Assembly: GCF_026262575.1 (NCBI RefSeq)
Contig: NZ_JAPKFL010000020.1
Location: 1-64,000, forward strand
Length of the DNA: 64,000 nt
From: Streptomyces marinisediminis
Lineage (GTDB): Bacteria > Actinomycetota > Actinomycetes > Streptomycetales > Streptomycetaceae
Reading direction: 5' to 3'
Shown here: piece after piece, positions 50,707 to 59,747 of the stretch
How positions within the stretch are numbered: the stretch's first letter is position 1
Layout of the letters: each line of letters starts with the position of its first letter
Notes under the pieces: generated by a model
Database searches by the model: none
Seen by the model: only the letters and a program-made list of their open reading frames with translations
Told to the model about the DNA's origin: nothing
Made by a program: the position numbers and the translations under genes

Positions 50707-52320
50707 TCAGCCGAGCGGCACGGTCAGCTCCGTGTCCGTGAACGTCAGGGACTGCGCGAAGCTGTTGTGGTCGGTGTAGAGGGTGTCCACGCCGTCGATG
50801 ACGAGTGCCAGGCGGTGCCCGGCGGGCACGTCGTAGGCGGTGGCGAACAGCTCGACGTCGAGGGCGAAGGGCTTCCCCGGCACCGCGTCGTGGAACGTGG
50901 CCGGCGCGTGCGTGATCAGTTCGCCGACGCCGAGGGGGCCGACGTCGTAGAGGTAGGCGACGGCCGTGCCGCTGGGGTGGGAGCTGGTCACCGTGGTGCG
51001 GACGGTGGCGGCGCCGCGCACCCGCCGCTCGGTGTCGTGGCGCCCGGTCTGCCAGGTGGCGGCGCGGTGGCCGGGCAGCAGCGGGATGGCCGCCTTCGGG
51101 GCCTCCCGGGTGAACTGGTCGAAGATGTTCGACAGGAAGGACACGCCCGCGTTGGCGCCCGAGCCCCCGTTCGACAGGATGCGCTCGCGGTCGGCGAAGG
51201 CGATCCGCTCGGTGCGCGCCGTGGCCTGCGACCAGCTCGCGTAGGACTCGTACGGTGCTCCGCTCCGCGGCTTGAGCCGCACGGGCCGCTCGGTGTCGAT
51301 GCCGTTCCGGACGCCTCCCAGGTGGTGGTCGAACCAGCGCTGGGTGCCGGTCCACACGTCGTTGGGCAGGCCGAGCAGGCCGGTGGCCTCCGCGCTGGCG
51401 TGGTCGCCGGGGCGGAGCTCCAGCCGCTTGGGGCCGGTCAGCTCCTCGTAGAAGTCGGCGTACTGGTTGGGCGCGAAGAAGGAGTCGCCCCAGGCGTTGG
51501 CGAGGTAGACGGCGGTGCCGTTGGCGTTGATGCGGTCCACCTGGTGGGTGGCGGAGCGCTGCTCGGCCCAGGCGATGACGTCGTCCAGGCCGTCGAGCTT
51601 CCCGCTGAGCATGCGCTTCATCATCGTCGCGGTCCGCTCGCTCGGGCGGCCGGTGAGGTAGCCGGCGCCGGTGAGGAACGCGGTGGCCTGCGTGTGCTGG
51701 GTCTGCCCCGAGTACAGCGACTCCACCAGGTCGGCCCAGCCGCTCATCGCGGCCACCGCGCGCACGCGCGGGTCGGCGGCGGCCGTCAGCAGGCTGATGC
51801 CCGCGCCGTAGGAGACGCCGCCCATGCCCACGCGCTCGGGGTCGGCGGCGGTGTGGGCGAGCGCCCAGTCGATGACCCGGGAGGCGTCGGCGATGTCCGC
51901 GGGCCCGGCGACCTCGATCTCGCCGCCGGACTGCCAGAAGCCGCGCACGTTGTAGGAGACGACGACGTAGCCGCGCGCCGCGAGCTTGCGGGCCTGTGCG
52001 ACGTACTCCACCTGCGGCATGGCCCAGCTCGTGGGGAACACCAGCACGGGGTGCGCGCGGCCGGTGCCGGCCGGGGCGACGACGTTGGCCGCCAGCCGCA
52101 CGCCCTGGTGGCCGGGGATGTCGACGAACCGGACCTCGGTGGGCAGCTCCGCCGACGCGGTGACGGCGGTGGGCGGGGCGGTGACGGCGGTGGGCGCGGC
52201 GTGCGCCGCCGGGGCGCCGCCGAGGGCCGCGCCGGCCAGCAGCGCGACGGACACCGCCCCGACGGCGGCGCGTCTCCTGCGGTCCGCCCGGCTGCTGCGG
52301 GCGCGGTGGCTACGGTGCAT
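50707..52320 (-). CDS. secreted S15-type (X-Pro peptidase / CocE) hydrolase
   Basis: A 537-residue serine hydrolase. A basic, then hydrophobic signal peptide ends around residue 42 (APAAHAA). The alpha/beta-hydrolase core has the nucleophile Ser170 in GMGGVSYGAG, and a C-terminal jelly-roll domain (VAYLYDVGP, GHRLALVIDG) as in X-prolyl dipeptidyl peptidase and cocaine-esterase families. ATG at 52320 has GAGGAG upstream. Probably secreted; the substrate is not known. Confidence 0.88.
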   Translation of the reverse strand: MHRSHRARSSRADRRRRAAVGAVSVALLAGAALGGAPAAHAAPTAVTAPPTAVTASAELPTEVRFVDIPGHQGVRLAANVVAPAGTGRAHPVLVFPTSWAMPQVEYVAQARKLAARGYVVVSYNVRGFWQSGGEIEVAGPADIADASRVIDWALAHTAADPERVGMGGVSYGAGISLLTAAADPRVRAVAAMSGWADLVESLYSGQTQHTQATAFLTGAGYLTGRPSERTATMMKRMLSGKLDGLDDVIAWAEQRSATHQVDRINANGTAVYLANAWGDSFFAPNQYADFYEELTGPKRLELRPGDHASAEATGLLGLPNDVWTGTQRWFDHHLGGVRNGIDTERPVRLKPRSGAPYESYASWSQATARTERIAFADRERILSNGGSGANAGVSFLSNIFDQFTREAPKAAIPLLPGHRAATWQTGRHDTERRVRGAATVRTTVTSSHPSGTAVAYLYDVGPLGVGELITHAPATFHDAVPGKPFALDVELFATAYDVPAGHRLALVIDGVDTLYTDHNSFAQSLTFTDTELTVPLG

Positions 52321-52604
52321 GGCGTCGGCTCCTCGGGACGCGGCGGCTGTTACCCGGGGGTAACACAGGCTGTGTCCAGGATGGCGCGGCGAGCGGTGCC
52401 CGGCGCTGGGCCGGTGCCAAAGTTCCGACGCCGTGGTTGGTGACGCGTCACAAGCCGTGCGGCGGAACCGTCCGTCCCGTCGTCCCGCGCGTGAGTCCGC
52501 GCGCGTACGGCGCCGCCGCACGGCCCTCCGCCACCCCCGCCCCGGGCACGCCCGCGCCCGGCGATGCGTGCGCGCCGCACCGGGGCGCCGGGTGCGGCGG
52601 CGGC

Positions 52605-53849
52605 TCAGGGGCGGGCCGCGTCGTAGGCGGTCAGCGCGGCCTGGACGCGGGCCGCGTCCGCGGGGCGCGTGGCGTCGAGCCCGGTGAAGGCGGTGACCCG
52701 GCGCAGCCGGTAGTCCAGCGTGTTCGGGTGCACGCTCAGCGCCCGCGCCGTGCCGCGCCGGTCCATGCCGTGCGCCAGGTACGCCCGCAGGGTCGCCAGC
52801 AGCTCCGGCTTCGCGCCCAGCGGCGCGAGCAGCCCGGCCAGCTCGTCCCGCGCGGGCCCCGGCCGGGTGAGCTGGTACTCCAGCAGCACGTCCGCCAGCC
52901 GGTACAGCCCGGGCGGCCGTCCGGCCGCGGCGGCCACCGTGCGCACCTCCTCGGCCAGCCGCACCGCGCCGGGCACCCCGTCCGGCGCGGCGGCGACGAC
53001 GCCCGCGGTCACCTCGGCGCCCGCGACCCGCGTCAGGTGCGCGAGCACCCCGGCCAGCCACTCCCAGGTGGCCGCGCGCACCGCCCCGGGCGCGGACTCG
53101 GCGGGCAGCAGGGCGGGCCCGCCGTCCGCGGTGAGCGCCGAGAGCGTCACCCCGCGCACGTGCCGCTCCAGCTCCACCCGCAGCCGCCGCAGCTTGCGCC
53201 GCCCGGCGATCACCGGGTCCACCCCGGGGGTGCGCTCGTCCGGGTGCGGCCCCACGGCCAGGCTCAGCACCAGGTAGCAGGGCGGCAGCCGGATGCCGGC
53301 GCGCCCGGCGGCGTCCGGGGCGGACGCGCCGTCCAGCAGCGCGTCCAGCAGGGCCCGCCGCGCGGAGTGCTCCTCGCCGAAGGCGGCCTGGCGCTCCTGG
53401 AAGTAGCCGTCGACGCCGGCCGCCGTCACCCGTCCGAGGTAGTCCAGGAGCAGCCGGTTGAGCTGGAGGACGGCGGGCAGGTCGGCGGGGCGGGCCAGCG
53501 CCGCGAGCTCGTCCGCGCACACCCGGGCGCCCAGGTGGTAGGCGCTGACGACGGCGCCGAGCCGCAGCCCCTCCTCGGCCCGCCGGGCGGCGGACTCCTC
53601 GATGGCCGCCAGCCGCTCCGCGTCCGGCAGCCGGCCGCTGTCCAGCGCCCGCGCGAAGGAGCGGATGCTCCGGTGCGCCACCCGCACGATGTCGGTGCGC
53701 AACTGCTCGTCCGGCAGGGCGGCGTACGCGGCGAGCTGCCCGGCCAGCTCCTCCACCACGCGCAGGGCGAGGTCGTGCGCGTGGGCGGTCAGGTGCCGCG
53801 CGACGGGGACGCCGCCCAGGATGATCCCGGCAGGTTTGGGTTCGGTCAC
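52605..53849 (-). CDS. PucR/CdaR-type transcription regulator
   Basis: A 414-residue regulator: an N-terminal RsbRD-like helical region, a GGDEF-like middle, and a C-terminal PucR HTH with LRAYLAHGMDRRGTARALSVHPNTLDYRLRRV. GTG at 53849. It is divergent from the FMN oxidase gene with only 37 bp between starts, so it very probably controls that gene in response to a 2-hydroxyacid or related compound. Confidence 0.9.
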   Translation of the reverse strand: MTEPKPAGIILGGVPVARHLTAHAHDLALRVVEELAGQLAAYAALPDEQLRTDIVRVAHRSIRSFARALDSGRLPDAERLAAIEESAARRAEEGLRLGAVVSAYHLGARVCADELAALARPADLPAVLQLNRLLLDYLGRVTAAGVDGYFQERQAAFGEEHSARRALLDALLDGASAPDAAGRAGIRLPPCYLVLSLAVGPHPDERTPGVDPVIAGRRKLRRLRVELERHVRGVTLSALTADGGPALLPAESAPGAVRAATWEWLAGVLAHLTRVAGAEVTAGVVAAAPDGVPGAVRLAEEVRTVAAAAGRPPGLYRLADVLLEYQLTRPGPARDELAGLLAPLGAKPELLATLRAYLAHGMDRRGTARALSVHPNTLDYRLRRVTAFTGLDATRPADAARVQAALTAYDAARP

Positions 53850-53860
53850 AGTTCACTGTG
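53847..53860. promoter_or_regulatory. palindrome at regulator/oxidase divergent start
   Basis: CACAG TTCA CTGTG covers the regulator start codon. On the plus strand TACCGT at 53873-53878 lies 8 nt before the oxidase ATG, which would make that mRNA leaderless. Confidence 0.4.
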
Positions 53861-53886
53861 GCACGCGGCGGCCGTACCGTGCGGCC

Positions 53887-55191
53887 ATGCCTGAGACGTC
53901 ACCGCCCGGCGGCTTCGGCCGCGCCCGGCAGAACACCCACTACCGGGCGGGCGCGCTCGGCCGGAAGCCGACCGTGCCGACGGACTTCGCCACCCTCGAA
54001 CGCCGCGCCCGCCGCGCCATGTCGGCCCGCGCGTGGGCCTACGTGGCCGGGGGCGCCGGGTCCGGCGCGACGACGCGCGCCAACCGGGCGGCGTTCGACC
54101 GCTGGGCGATCGTCCCCCGCGTGCTGCGCGACGTCTCCCACCGCGACCTGTCCGTCGAGCTGTTCGGCCGCCGCGTTCCCGCACCCGTGCTGTTCGCCCC
54201 CGTCGGCGCGGCCGAACTCGTGCACCCGCGGGCCGACGTGGCCGTCGCCCGGGCCGCGGCCGAGCTGGGGGTGCCGTACGTCCTCTCCAACCAGGGCTGC
54301 GCCCCGATGGAGGAGTCGGCGGCGGCGATGGGGCGGGCGCCGCGCTGGTTCCAGCTCTACTGGAGCTCGGACGACGCACTCGTGGACAGCCTGCTGCGGC
54401 GCGCGCGGGACATCGGGGCGGACGCCGTCGTCGTCACCCTCGACACCACCATGCTCGGCTGGCGTCCGATGGACCTCAACCTCGGCTCGCTGCCCTTCGC
54501 CCGCGGCCAGGGCATCGCGCAGTACACCTCCGACCCCCGCTTCCGCGCCCTGGTGCGCGAGCGGATCGCCGCCGCCCGCGCCGGGGGTGGCGGCGCCCGC
54601 CCGGACGCCCCCGGCGTGACGCTCGGCGCCCTGCGCACCCTGCTGGCGATGAGCCGGCGCTTCCCCGGCACCCTGGCCGCCAACCTGCGCTCACCCGAAC
54701 CGCGCGCCGCCGTCGAGACGTTCCTGGACGTCTACTCCCGCCCCTCGCTGAGCTGGGCGGACCTGGCCACCCTGCGGGAGCGCACCGACCTTCCGGTGCT
54801 GCTCAAGGGCGTCCTCCACCCCGACGACGCGCGCCGCGCCCTGGACGCCGGGGTGGACGGCATCGTCGTGTCCAACCACGGCGGGCGGCAGGTGGACGGC
54901 GCCGTCGCGGCGCTGGACGCCCTCGCCGACATCGCGCCCGTGGTCGCCGGGCGGGCCACCCTGCTGCTGGACAGCGGCGTGCGCGGCGGAGCCGACGTGT
55001 TCAAGGCGCTCGCCCTGGGCGCGGACGCCGTCACCGTCGGCCGCCCCCACCTGTACGGGCTGGCGCTCGCCGGGGCGGCGGGCGCGCGCGACGCGGTGGC
55101 CGACATCATCGCCGAGTTCGATCTGACGCTGGGCCTGAGCGGACTCACCCGCGTCGCCGACCTCACACCGGAGGCCCTGCGCCGCATCTAG
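53887..55191 (+). CDS. FMN-dependent 2-hydroxyacid oxidase
   Basis: A 434-residue enzyme of the glycolate/lactate oxidase family, which oxidises 2-hydroxyacids to 2-keto acids. Landmarks: GGAGSGATTRANRAAF at the N-terminus, FQLYW, VVTLDTTMLGWR, LLKGVLHPDDA, and the catalytic VSNHGGRQVDG followed by DSGVRGGADVFKALALGADAV. A ~20-residue N-terminal extension is unusual. The exact substrate is not shown. Confidence 0.92.
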   Translation: MPETSPPGGFGRARQNTHYRAGALGRKPTVPTDFATLERRARRAMSARAWAYVAGGAGSGATTRANRAAFDRWAIVPRVLRDVSHRDLSVELFGRRVPAPVLFAPVGAAELVHPRADVAVARAAAELGVPYVLSNQGCAPMEESAAAMGRAPRWFQLYWSSDDALVDSLLRRARDIGADAVVVTLDTTMLGWRPMDLNLGSLPFARGQGIAQYTSDPRFRALVRERIAAARAGGGGARPDAPGVTLGALRTLLAMSRRFPGTLAANLRSPEPRAAVETFLDVYSRPSLSWADLATLRERTDLPVLLKGVLHPDDARRALDAGVDGIVVSNHGGRQVDGAVAALDALADIAPVVAGRATLLLDSGVRGGADVFKALALGADAVTVGRPHLYGLALAGAAGARDAVADIIAEFDLTLGLSGLTRVADLTPEALRRI

Positions 55192-55401
55192 CGCCCGCGC
55201 CGCCCGCGCCCCCCGCCCGGAGCGCGGGGGCAGCTCGTACCCCGGACGCCCGCCCCCCGGGCCGCTCGGCACCCGCGCCCGCCGGTACGCGCCGCCCGCC
55301 GCCCGCGTCCCGCCATCGCGGGGCGGAGCGGGAGCGGCGCCGCCTCGCCCCGCACGGTCGGTGGACCCCGGACCCCCGTGCCGGGGCCCACCGCGCGGCG
55401 C

Positions 55402-56001
55402 TCAGCGCAGCTTGTCCACCGCCGTGCGCAGCGTCCGCCGGAACTCGCGCACCGGCGCGTCCTCGAGCGTGCCCATCTGCCCCCACTCGACGACGGTGAC
55501 CAGGCGTCCGCTCCGGGCGACGCCGACCATGTTCACGTTGCGGCTGGACTCCGGCACCTCGGTCTGCAGGGCGTGCACGCGTCCGTGGTCGCGCTCGCGG
55601 ACCTTCCCCTCCGGGTACCGCTCGGCGAACCGCTCGGCGCAGGTCTCCACCGCCTCGCGCAGCTCCGCGGTCAGGTCCCGCGCGTCCCGCACGCTCGCCG
55701 CCTCGTGCACGATCTGCGCGCCGCCGGTGTCCAGCTCGGTGTGGAAGGACCGGTGCACCGATCCGGCGTTCGGGACCCGCGACTCCACGCAGAACCGCTC
55801 CCCGCCGGCGCCCTCGGTCACCGGCCCGGCCGCCCACGGGGTGGGGGCGGGCGGCAGGTCGGCGGCGTCCAGCAGCGTGTAGCCGCGCTCGGCGGGTCGC
55901 ACCGTCGCCTGGGCGGGCCCCGGCACCGCGACGGTCAGCGCCACCGCGGCGGACGCGGCCGCGACCACACCGGCTCGCAGTGGACGATGCGTCAGTCTCA
56001 T
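55402..56001 (-). CDS. secreted protein of unknown function
   Basis: A 199-residue exported protein: signal peptide 1-32 ending PGPAQA, then a globular domain with two cysteines (FCVES, VETCAERF) and strands such as HGRVHALQTEV. It recalls PknH-like sensor domains of actinobacteria, weakly. ATG at 56001 has AGGAGG at ideal spacing. It is divergent from the membrane-anchored HTH gene. Confidence 0.8.
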   Translation of the reverse strand: MRLTHRPLRAGVVAAASAAVALTVAVPGPAQATVRPAERGYTLLDAADLPPAPTPWAAGPVTEGAGGERFCVESRVPNAGSVHRSFHTELDTGGAQIVHEAASVRDARDLTAELREAVETCAERFAERYPEGKVRERDHGRVHALQTEVPESSRNVNMVGVARSGRLVTVVEWGQMGTLEDAPVREFRRTLRTAVDKLR

Positions 56002-56179
56002 CTCGTTCCTCCTGGTCATCGAGGTCCTACGGCAACGAGTCTCGGCACGGCCACCGCGCCGTGCCAACGGTCCGCGCCGCATGCGGGACGCTGGAACGCC
56101 GGGGAGTACGCTGACCAGGGAACGCGTCACGGGCCTGGAACGGCGGGGTGGAACAGCCGGGCGGAGCGACGGGGGAGGC

Positions 56180-57784
56180 ATGGGCGCACGACATCCGCAG
56201 ACGGCGCACTTCGCCGCGTACCTCCGCGAGCTGAAGGAGCGCTCGGGACGCAGCTACGGGTTCCTCGCGGGGCGCCTGCACGTGAGCACGTCCACCCTGC
56301 ACCGCTACTGCAACGGCGCCGCGCTCCCCGCCGACTACGCCCCCGCCGAACGCCTGGCCCGACTGTGCGGCGCGACGCCGGGCGAGCTGACGGAGCTCCA
56401 CCGCCGCTGGCTCCTGGCCGACGCCCACCGCGCGGCCCCCGCACCCGGCCCGGAGCGGCAGCCCGCGTCCGAGCCCGGGCCCGCGCCCGCGCCCGGGTCC
56501 GCGTTCGGCCAGGAGGCCGGACCCGGTGCGGAGCCCGCGCCGGGGCGGAGTTCGGGGGATGCGTCCAGCGCCCCGTCCGGACGGCGGCCCGCGCCCGACC
56601 CGGAGCCTGCGCCCGATCAGCGGCCCACGCCCCCGCCCGCGCCCGAGCCGGACCCCGTCACCGACCCGCAGCCCAAGCCGGCGCCGGGGGCCGGTTCCGC
56701 GTCGGAGGCCGGTTCGGAGCCCGAGTCCGGGCCGGGGCCCGAGCTCCGTCCGGGACCGGACCCCGAGTCCGGGCCGGAGTGGCGCCGGGGGGTCCGGGCC
56801 GCCGTGGTGGAGGTGCGCGGGGTGGTGCGGCGGCGGTCGTCGGTCGGGGTGGTGCTCGCGGGCGTGCTCGCGCTCGCCCTGCTGCTGACCTCCGCCGTGC
56901 TCGCCCTCACCCGCGACCCGGGCGGCCCGTCCGCCGCCCCCTCCGGCGGGGGACGCGCGCAACCGGGCGCGCCGGAGGTGTCGACGCCCGCGCCGGGCGG
57001 TAGTGCGGAGCCGGGCGGGCCGCTCGCGCCCGGAGCCGCCGACGGCCCGGCGGTGAGCGGTGAGGCGGGTGGCACCGAGCCCCCGGGGACGCCGCGCCCG
57101 GCCGGGTCGGCGCCCGGCGGGCCCGCGCCCGATGACCCCGGCGCCGCTCCCGTGACCGTCACCACGCGGTCCCACGTGTGGCTCGCCCAGTGCGACCACC
57201 GCTACCTGATCGACCCCGGCCGCACCGCCCCCGCCGACGTGCCGCCGCCCCCCGTGGAGCAGGACGCGCCCCGGTGGGCGGCGGACGTGGGCGCCGTGCA
57301 CGGCGACCGCACGCTGCTGGAGGTGACCGTTCAGGGGGTGGACAGCGCGACCGTCGTCCTGCGGGACCTGCACGTCCGCGTCGTCGAGCGCCGCGACCCG
57401 CTGCCGTGGAACGCCTACGCGATGTCCAACGGCTGCGGCGGCGCGCTCACCCCCGCCCGCTTCGCCGTCGACCTGGACGCCCCCCGCCCGCAGGCCGTGC
57501 CGCGGGACGGTTACGACGGCGAGGGGGAGGGCCGCGCGCTGCCCGCCGAGCGGTTCCCCTTCCGCGTCTCGGCCACCGAGCCGCACGTCCTGCGGGTGAC
57601 GGCCACGACCACGGGGTGCGACTGCGACTGGTACCTGGAGCTGGACTGGTCGGCGCGGGGCCGCTCCGGCACGCTGCGCGTCGACGACCACGGGCGCCCG
57701 TTCCGTACGAGCGGTACGGCGGACCGCCCGCTGTACGGCCACGACCACGCCACGGGCAACTGGCGCGTCGGCCTGCTCGGCTGA
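56180..57784 (+). CDS. membrane-anchored XRE-like HTH protein
   Basis: A 534-residue one-pass protein: cytoplasmic HTH (FAAYLRELKERSGRSYGFLAGRLHVSTSTLHRYCNG, residues about 10-45, shortened motif), a long Pro/Glu/Gly-rich disordered linker (80-205), one TM helix (VGVVLAGVLALALLLTS, about 222-240), a second disordered stretch and an extracytoplasmic globular domain with cysteines in QCDHRYL, NGCGGALT and GCDCDWYLE. It looks like a transmembrane signal-to-DNA regulator; the signal is unknown. ATG at 56180. Confidence 0.8.
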   Translation: MGARHPQTAHFAAYLRELKERSGRSYGFLAGRLHVSTSTLHRYCNGAALPADYAPAERLARLCGATPGELTELHRRWLLADAHRAAPAPGPERQPASEPGPAPAPGSAFGQEAGPGAEPAPGRSSGDASSAPSGRRPAPDPEPAPDQRPTPPPAPEPDPVTDPQPKPAPGAGSASEAGSEPESGPGPELRPGPDPESGPEWRRGVRAAVVEVRGVVRRRSSVGVVLAGVLALALLLTSAVLALTRDPGGPSAAPSGGGRAQPGAPEVSTPAPGGSAEPGGPLAPGAADGPAVSGEAGGTEPPGTPRPAGSAPGGPAPDDPGAAPVTVTTRSHVWLAQCDHRYLIDPGRTAPADVPPPPVEQDAPRWAADVGAVHGDRTLLEVTVQGVDSATVVLRDLHVRVVERRDPLPWNAYAMSNGCGGALTPARFAVDLDAPRPQAVPRDGYDGEGEGRALPAERFPFRVSATEPHVLRVTATTTGCDCDWYLELDWSARGRSGTLRVDDHGRPFRTSGTADRPLYGHDHATGNWRVGLLG

Positions 57785-57920
57785 CGCCACCGCACGAGGA
57801 GACCGGGGGCGGCCGCGGAGAGCGGGGGAGTCTCCGGGCCGCCCCCGGTGGCGGTCCCGCCGCGGGGAGGCGGAGCGGGACGTTCTCGGGGAGCGGCCGG
57901 TCGGACCGGCCGGGGCGGGG

Positions 57921-58340
57921 TCAGAAGGCGAACACGGCCCGGCCCTCGGAGCCCTTGGCGCAGGCGTTGCCGAAGGTGCGCTCGTAGGAGACGCGCTTGC
58001 CGTTCCACACGCCTTCGGCGGTCACGACGACCGGGTCGTAGTGCAGGGGGCACAGCCGTTCGCCGCTGCCGGGCAGGTTCTCGAAGTCGCCGTCGGCCGC
58101 GATGAGCTCCCGGCAGGCGGCCGCGGCGTTCGGGTGGGTGCCTCCGGTGCCCGGGGCGCAGGAGAGGGTGACGGCGCGCTCCGGCGTGGTCGTGGCGGCG
58201 CTCTCGCCCTCGGCGACGGTCAGCGCGAGGGCCGAGGGGGCGAGGGTGGGTGCGGGGGTCGCGCCCGCAGTGCCACCGAGCGGGACGAACACGGCTGCTG
58301 TGAACAGGGTGCCCGCCGCCAGCTTCGCGGTGATCCGCAT
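57921..58340 (-). CDS. subtilisin inhibitor (SSI family)
   Basis: A 139-residue secreted protease inhibitor: signal peptide about 1-27, then the SSI domain with four cysteines (61, 76, 97, 127) forming the two usual disulfides. The reactive loop CPLHYDPVVVT puts Leu99 at P1 (Met in the type SSI), favouring subtilisin- or chymotrypsin-like targets. ATG at 58340 with GAAGGAAG upstream; hairpin CGTCA/TGACG just before it. Confidence 0.95.
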   Translation of the reverse strand: MRITAKLAAGTLFTAAVFVPLGGTAGATPAPTLAPSALALTVAEGESAATTTPERAVTLSCAPGTGGTHPNAAAACRELIAADGDFENLPGSGERLCPLHYDPVVVTAEGVWNGKRVSYERTFGNACAKGSEGRAVFAF

Positions 58341-58717
58341 GGTGTGCTTCCTTCCGCGTCAGTGATGACGTTTGGTGTGTGCGTGACTGCGTTCCGGAGT
58401 CTGCCGACTGCCTTCCCGGAATGCACATCGACCCGCCATATTCGGCAACGTTGCGTGGTGAACCAGTGGCGCGAAGTCACGAGTGGTCCTGGCGTGCGGC
58501 CTGGGCGGACTGGTGCACAGGGGGCGTGAACCGGACGGCTCGCGCCGGTCACGGCCCGCTCGGCAAACGGCTGGAAACGGTTCTCGGGCGCTCCGCCGGG
58601 GCGGCCGCGGGTCCGCGTCCGGTCACACGGCGTTCACCGGGCCGACCCCGTGGCCCGGCGCGGAGCCCCTGCTCGCGAGGGGTGTTCGACGTACGGGGAC
58701 GGCCGTAGGCTCGGCGC
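58341..58717. other. divergent spacer, SSI / amidohydrolase
   Basis: About 380 bp. It contains the hairpin at 58357-58370 (CGTCA/TGACG), a lower-GC patch at 58420-58460 that may hold the SSI promoter, and TAGGCT at 58706-58711, a -10 element 7 bp before the amidohydrolase GTG. No gene is seen. Confidence 0.5.
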
Positions 58718-59731
58718 GTGCCCGCGCCGTCCGCCACCCCCGCCACCCCCGACGAGCCCCCGCGTTCCGGGGAGCCCCCGCGTTCCGAGGAGCCGCCCGG
58801 GGCGGCCCCCGGGACGGCGCCCGTGCCCCCGGAGGTGGCCGTCGAGGCGCGGCGCGTCCGAGCCTTCTGGCGGGAGCTGGGCCTGCCCGGCCTGATCGAC
58901 GTCCACACCCACTTCATGCCCCGGCGCGTGCTGGACAAGGTGTGGGCGTACTTCGACTCCGTGGGCCCGCTGACGGCCGTCGCGTGGCCGATCACCTACC
59001 GGTTCGACGAGGACCGGCGGCTCGCCGTGCTGCGCGGCTTCGGCGTGCGCGCGTTCACCTCGATGGTCTACCCGCACAAGCCCGGCATGGCGGCCTGGCT
59101 CAACGAGTGGAGCGCCGGGTTCGCCGCCCGCACCCCCGACTGCCTGCACACCGCCACGTTCTTCCCCGAGCCGGACGCGCCCGCCTACCTCGCCCGGGCG
59201 CTGGCGGCGGGCGCGCGGGTGTGCAAGGCGCACGTCCAGGTCGGCGGCTACGACCCGGCCGACCCGCTGCTGGACCCGGTCTGGGGCCTGCTCGCGGACG
59301 CCGGGGTGCTCACCGTCGTCCACGCCGGCTCCGGTCCGGCGCCCGGAGCGCACACCGGCCCCGGGCCCGTCGCCGCCGTCCTCGCCCGGCATCCGGGGCT
59401 GCGGCTGGTCATCGCCCACATGGGCATGCCGGAGTACCGCGAGTTCCTCGACCTGGCCGACGCCCACCCCGGCGTCCACCTCGACACGACGATGGCGTTC
59501 ACCGACTTCTCCGAGCGCATGAGCCCGTTCCCGCCCGGGCTGCGCCCGCGCCTGGCGCACCACGCCGACCGCATCCTCTTCGGCAGCGACTTCCCGAACA
59601 TCCCCTACGGCTACGCCCACGCGCTGGAGGTCCTCGCCCGGCTCGGGCAGGACACCGTGGACGCCGCCTGGCTCCGCGCCGTCTGCCACGACAACGCCCT
59701 GCGCCTGTTCCCTTCGGCCGCCCGCCCCTGA
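58718..59731 (+). CDS. amidohydrolase family protein
   Basis: A 337-residue metal-dependent hydrolase of the amidohydrolase-2 (ACMSD-like) class: metal site LIDVHTHFMP, then VVHAGSG, IAHMGMPEY and FGSDFPN. A Pro/Ala/Glu-rich N-terminal stretch of about 40 residues precedes the domain. GTG at 58718 is 7 nt after the -10-like TAGGCT, suggesting a leaderless mRNA. The substrate is unknown. Confidence 0.88.
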   Translation: MPAPSATPATPDEPPRSGEPPRSEEPPGAAPGTAPVPPEVAVEARRVRAFWRELGLPGLIDVHTHFMPRRVLDKVWAYFDSVGPLTAVAWPITYRFDEDRRLAVLRGFGVRAFTSMVYPHKPGMAAWLNEWSAGFAARTPDCLHTATFFPEPDAPAYLARALAAGARVCKAHVQVGGYDPADPLLDPVWGLLADAGVLTVVHAGSGPAPGAHTGPGPVAAVLARHPGLRLVIAHMGMPEYREFLDLADAHPGVHLDTTMAFTDFSERMSPFPPGLRPRLAHHADRILFGSDFPNIPYGYAHALEVLARLGQDTVDAAWLRAVCHDNALRLFPSAARP

Positions 59732-59747
59732 CGGCCCGGGGGTCGGG

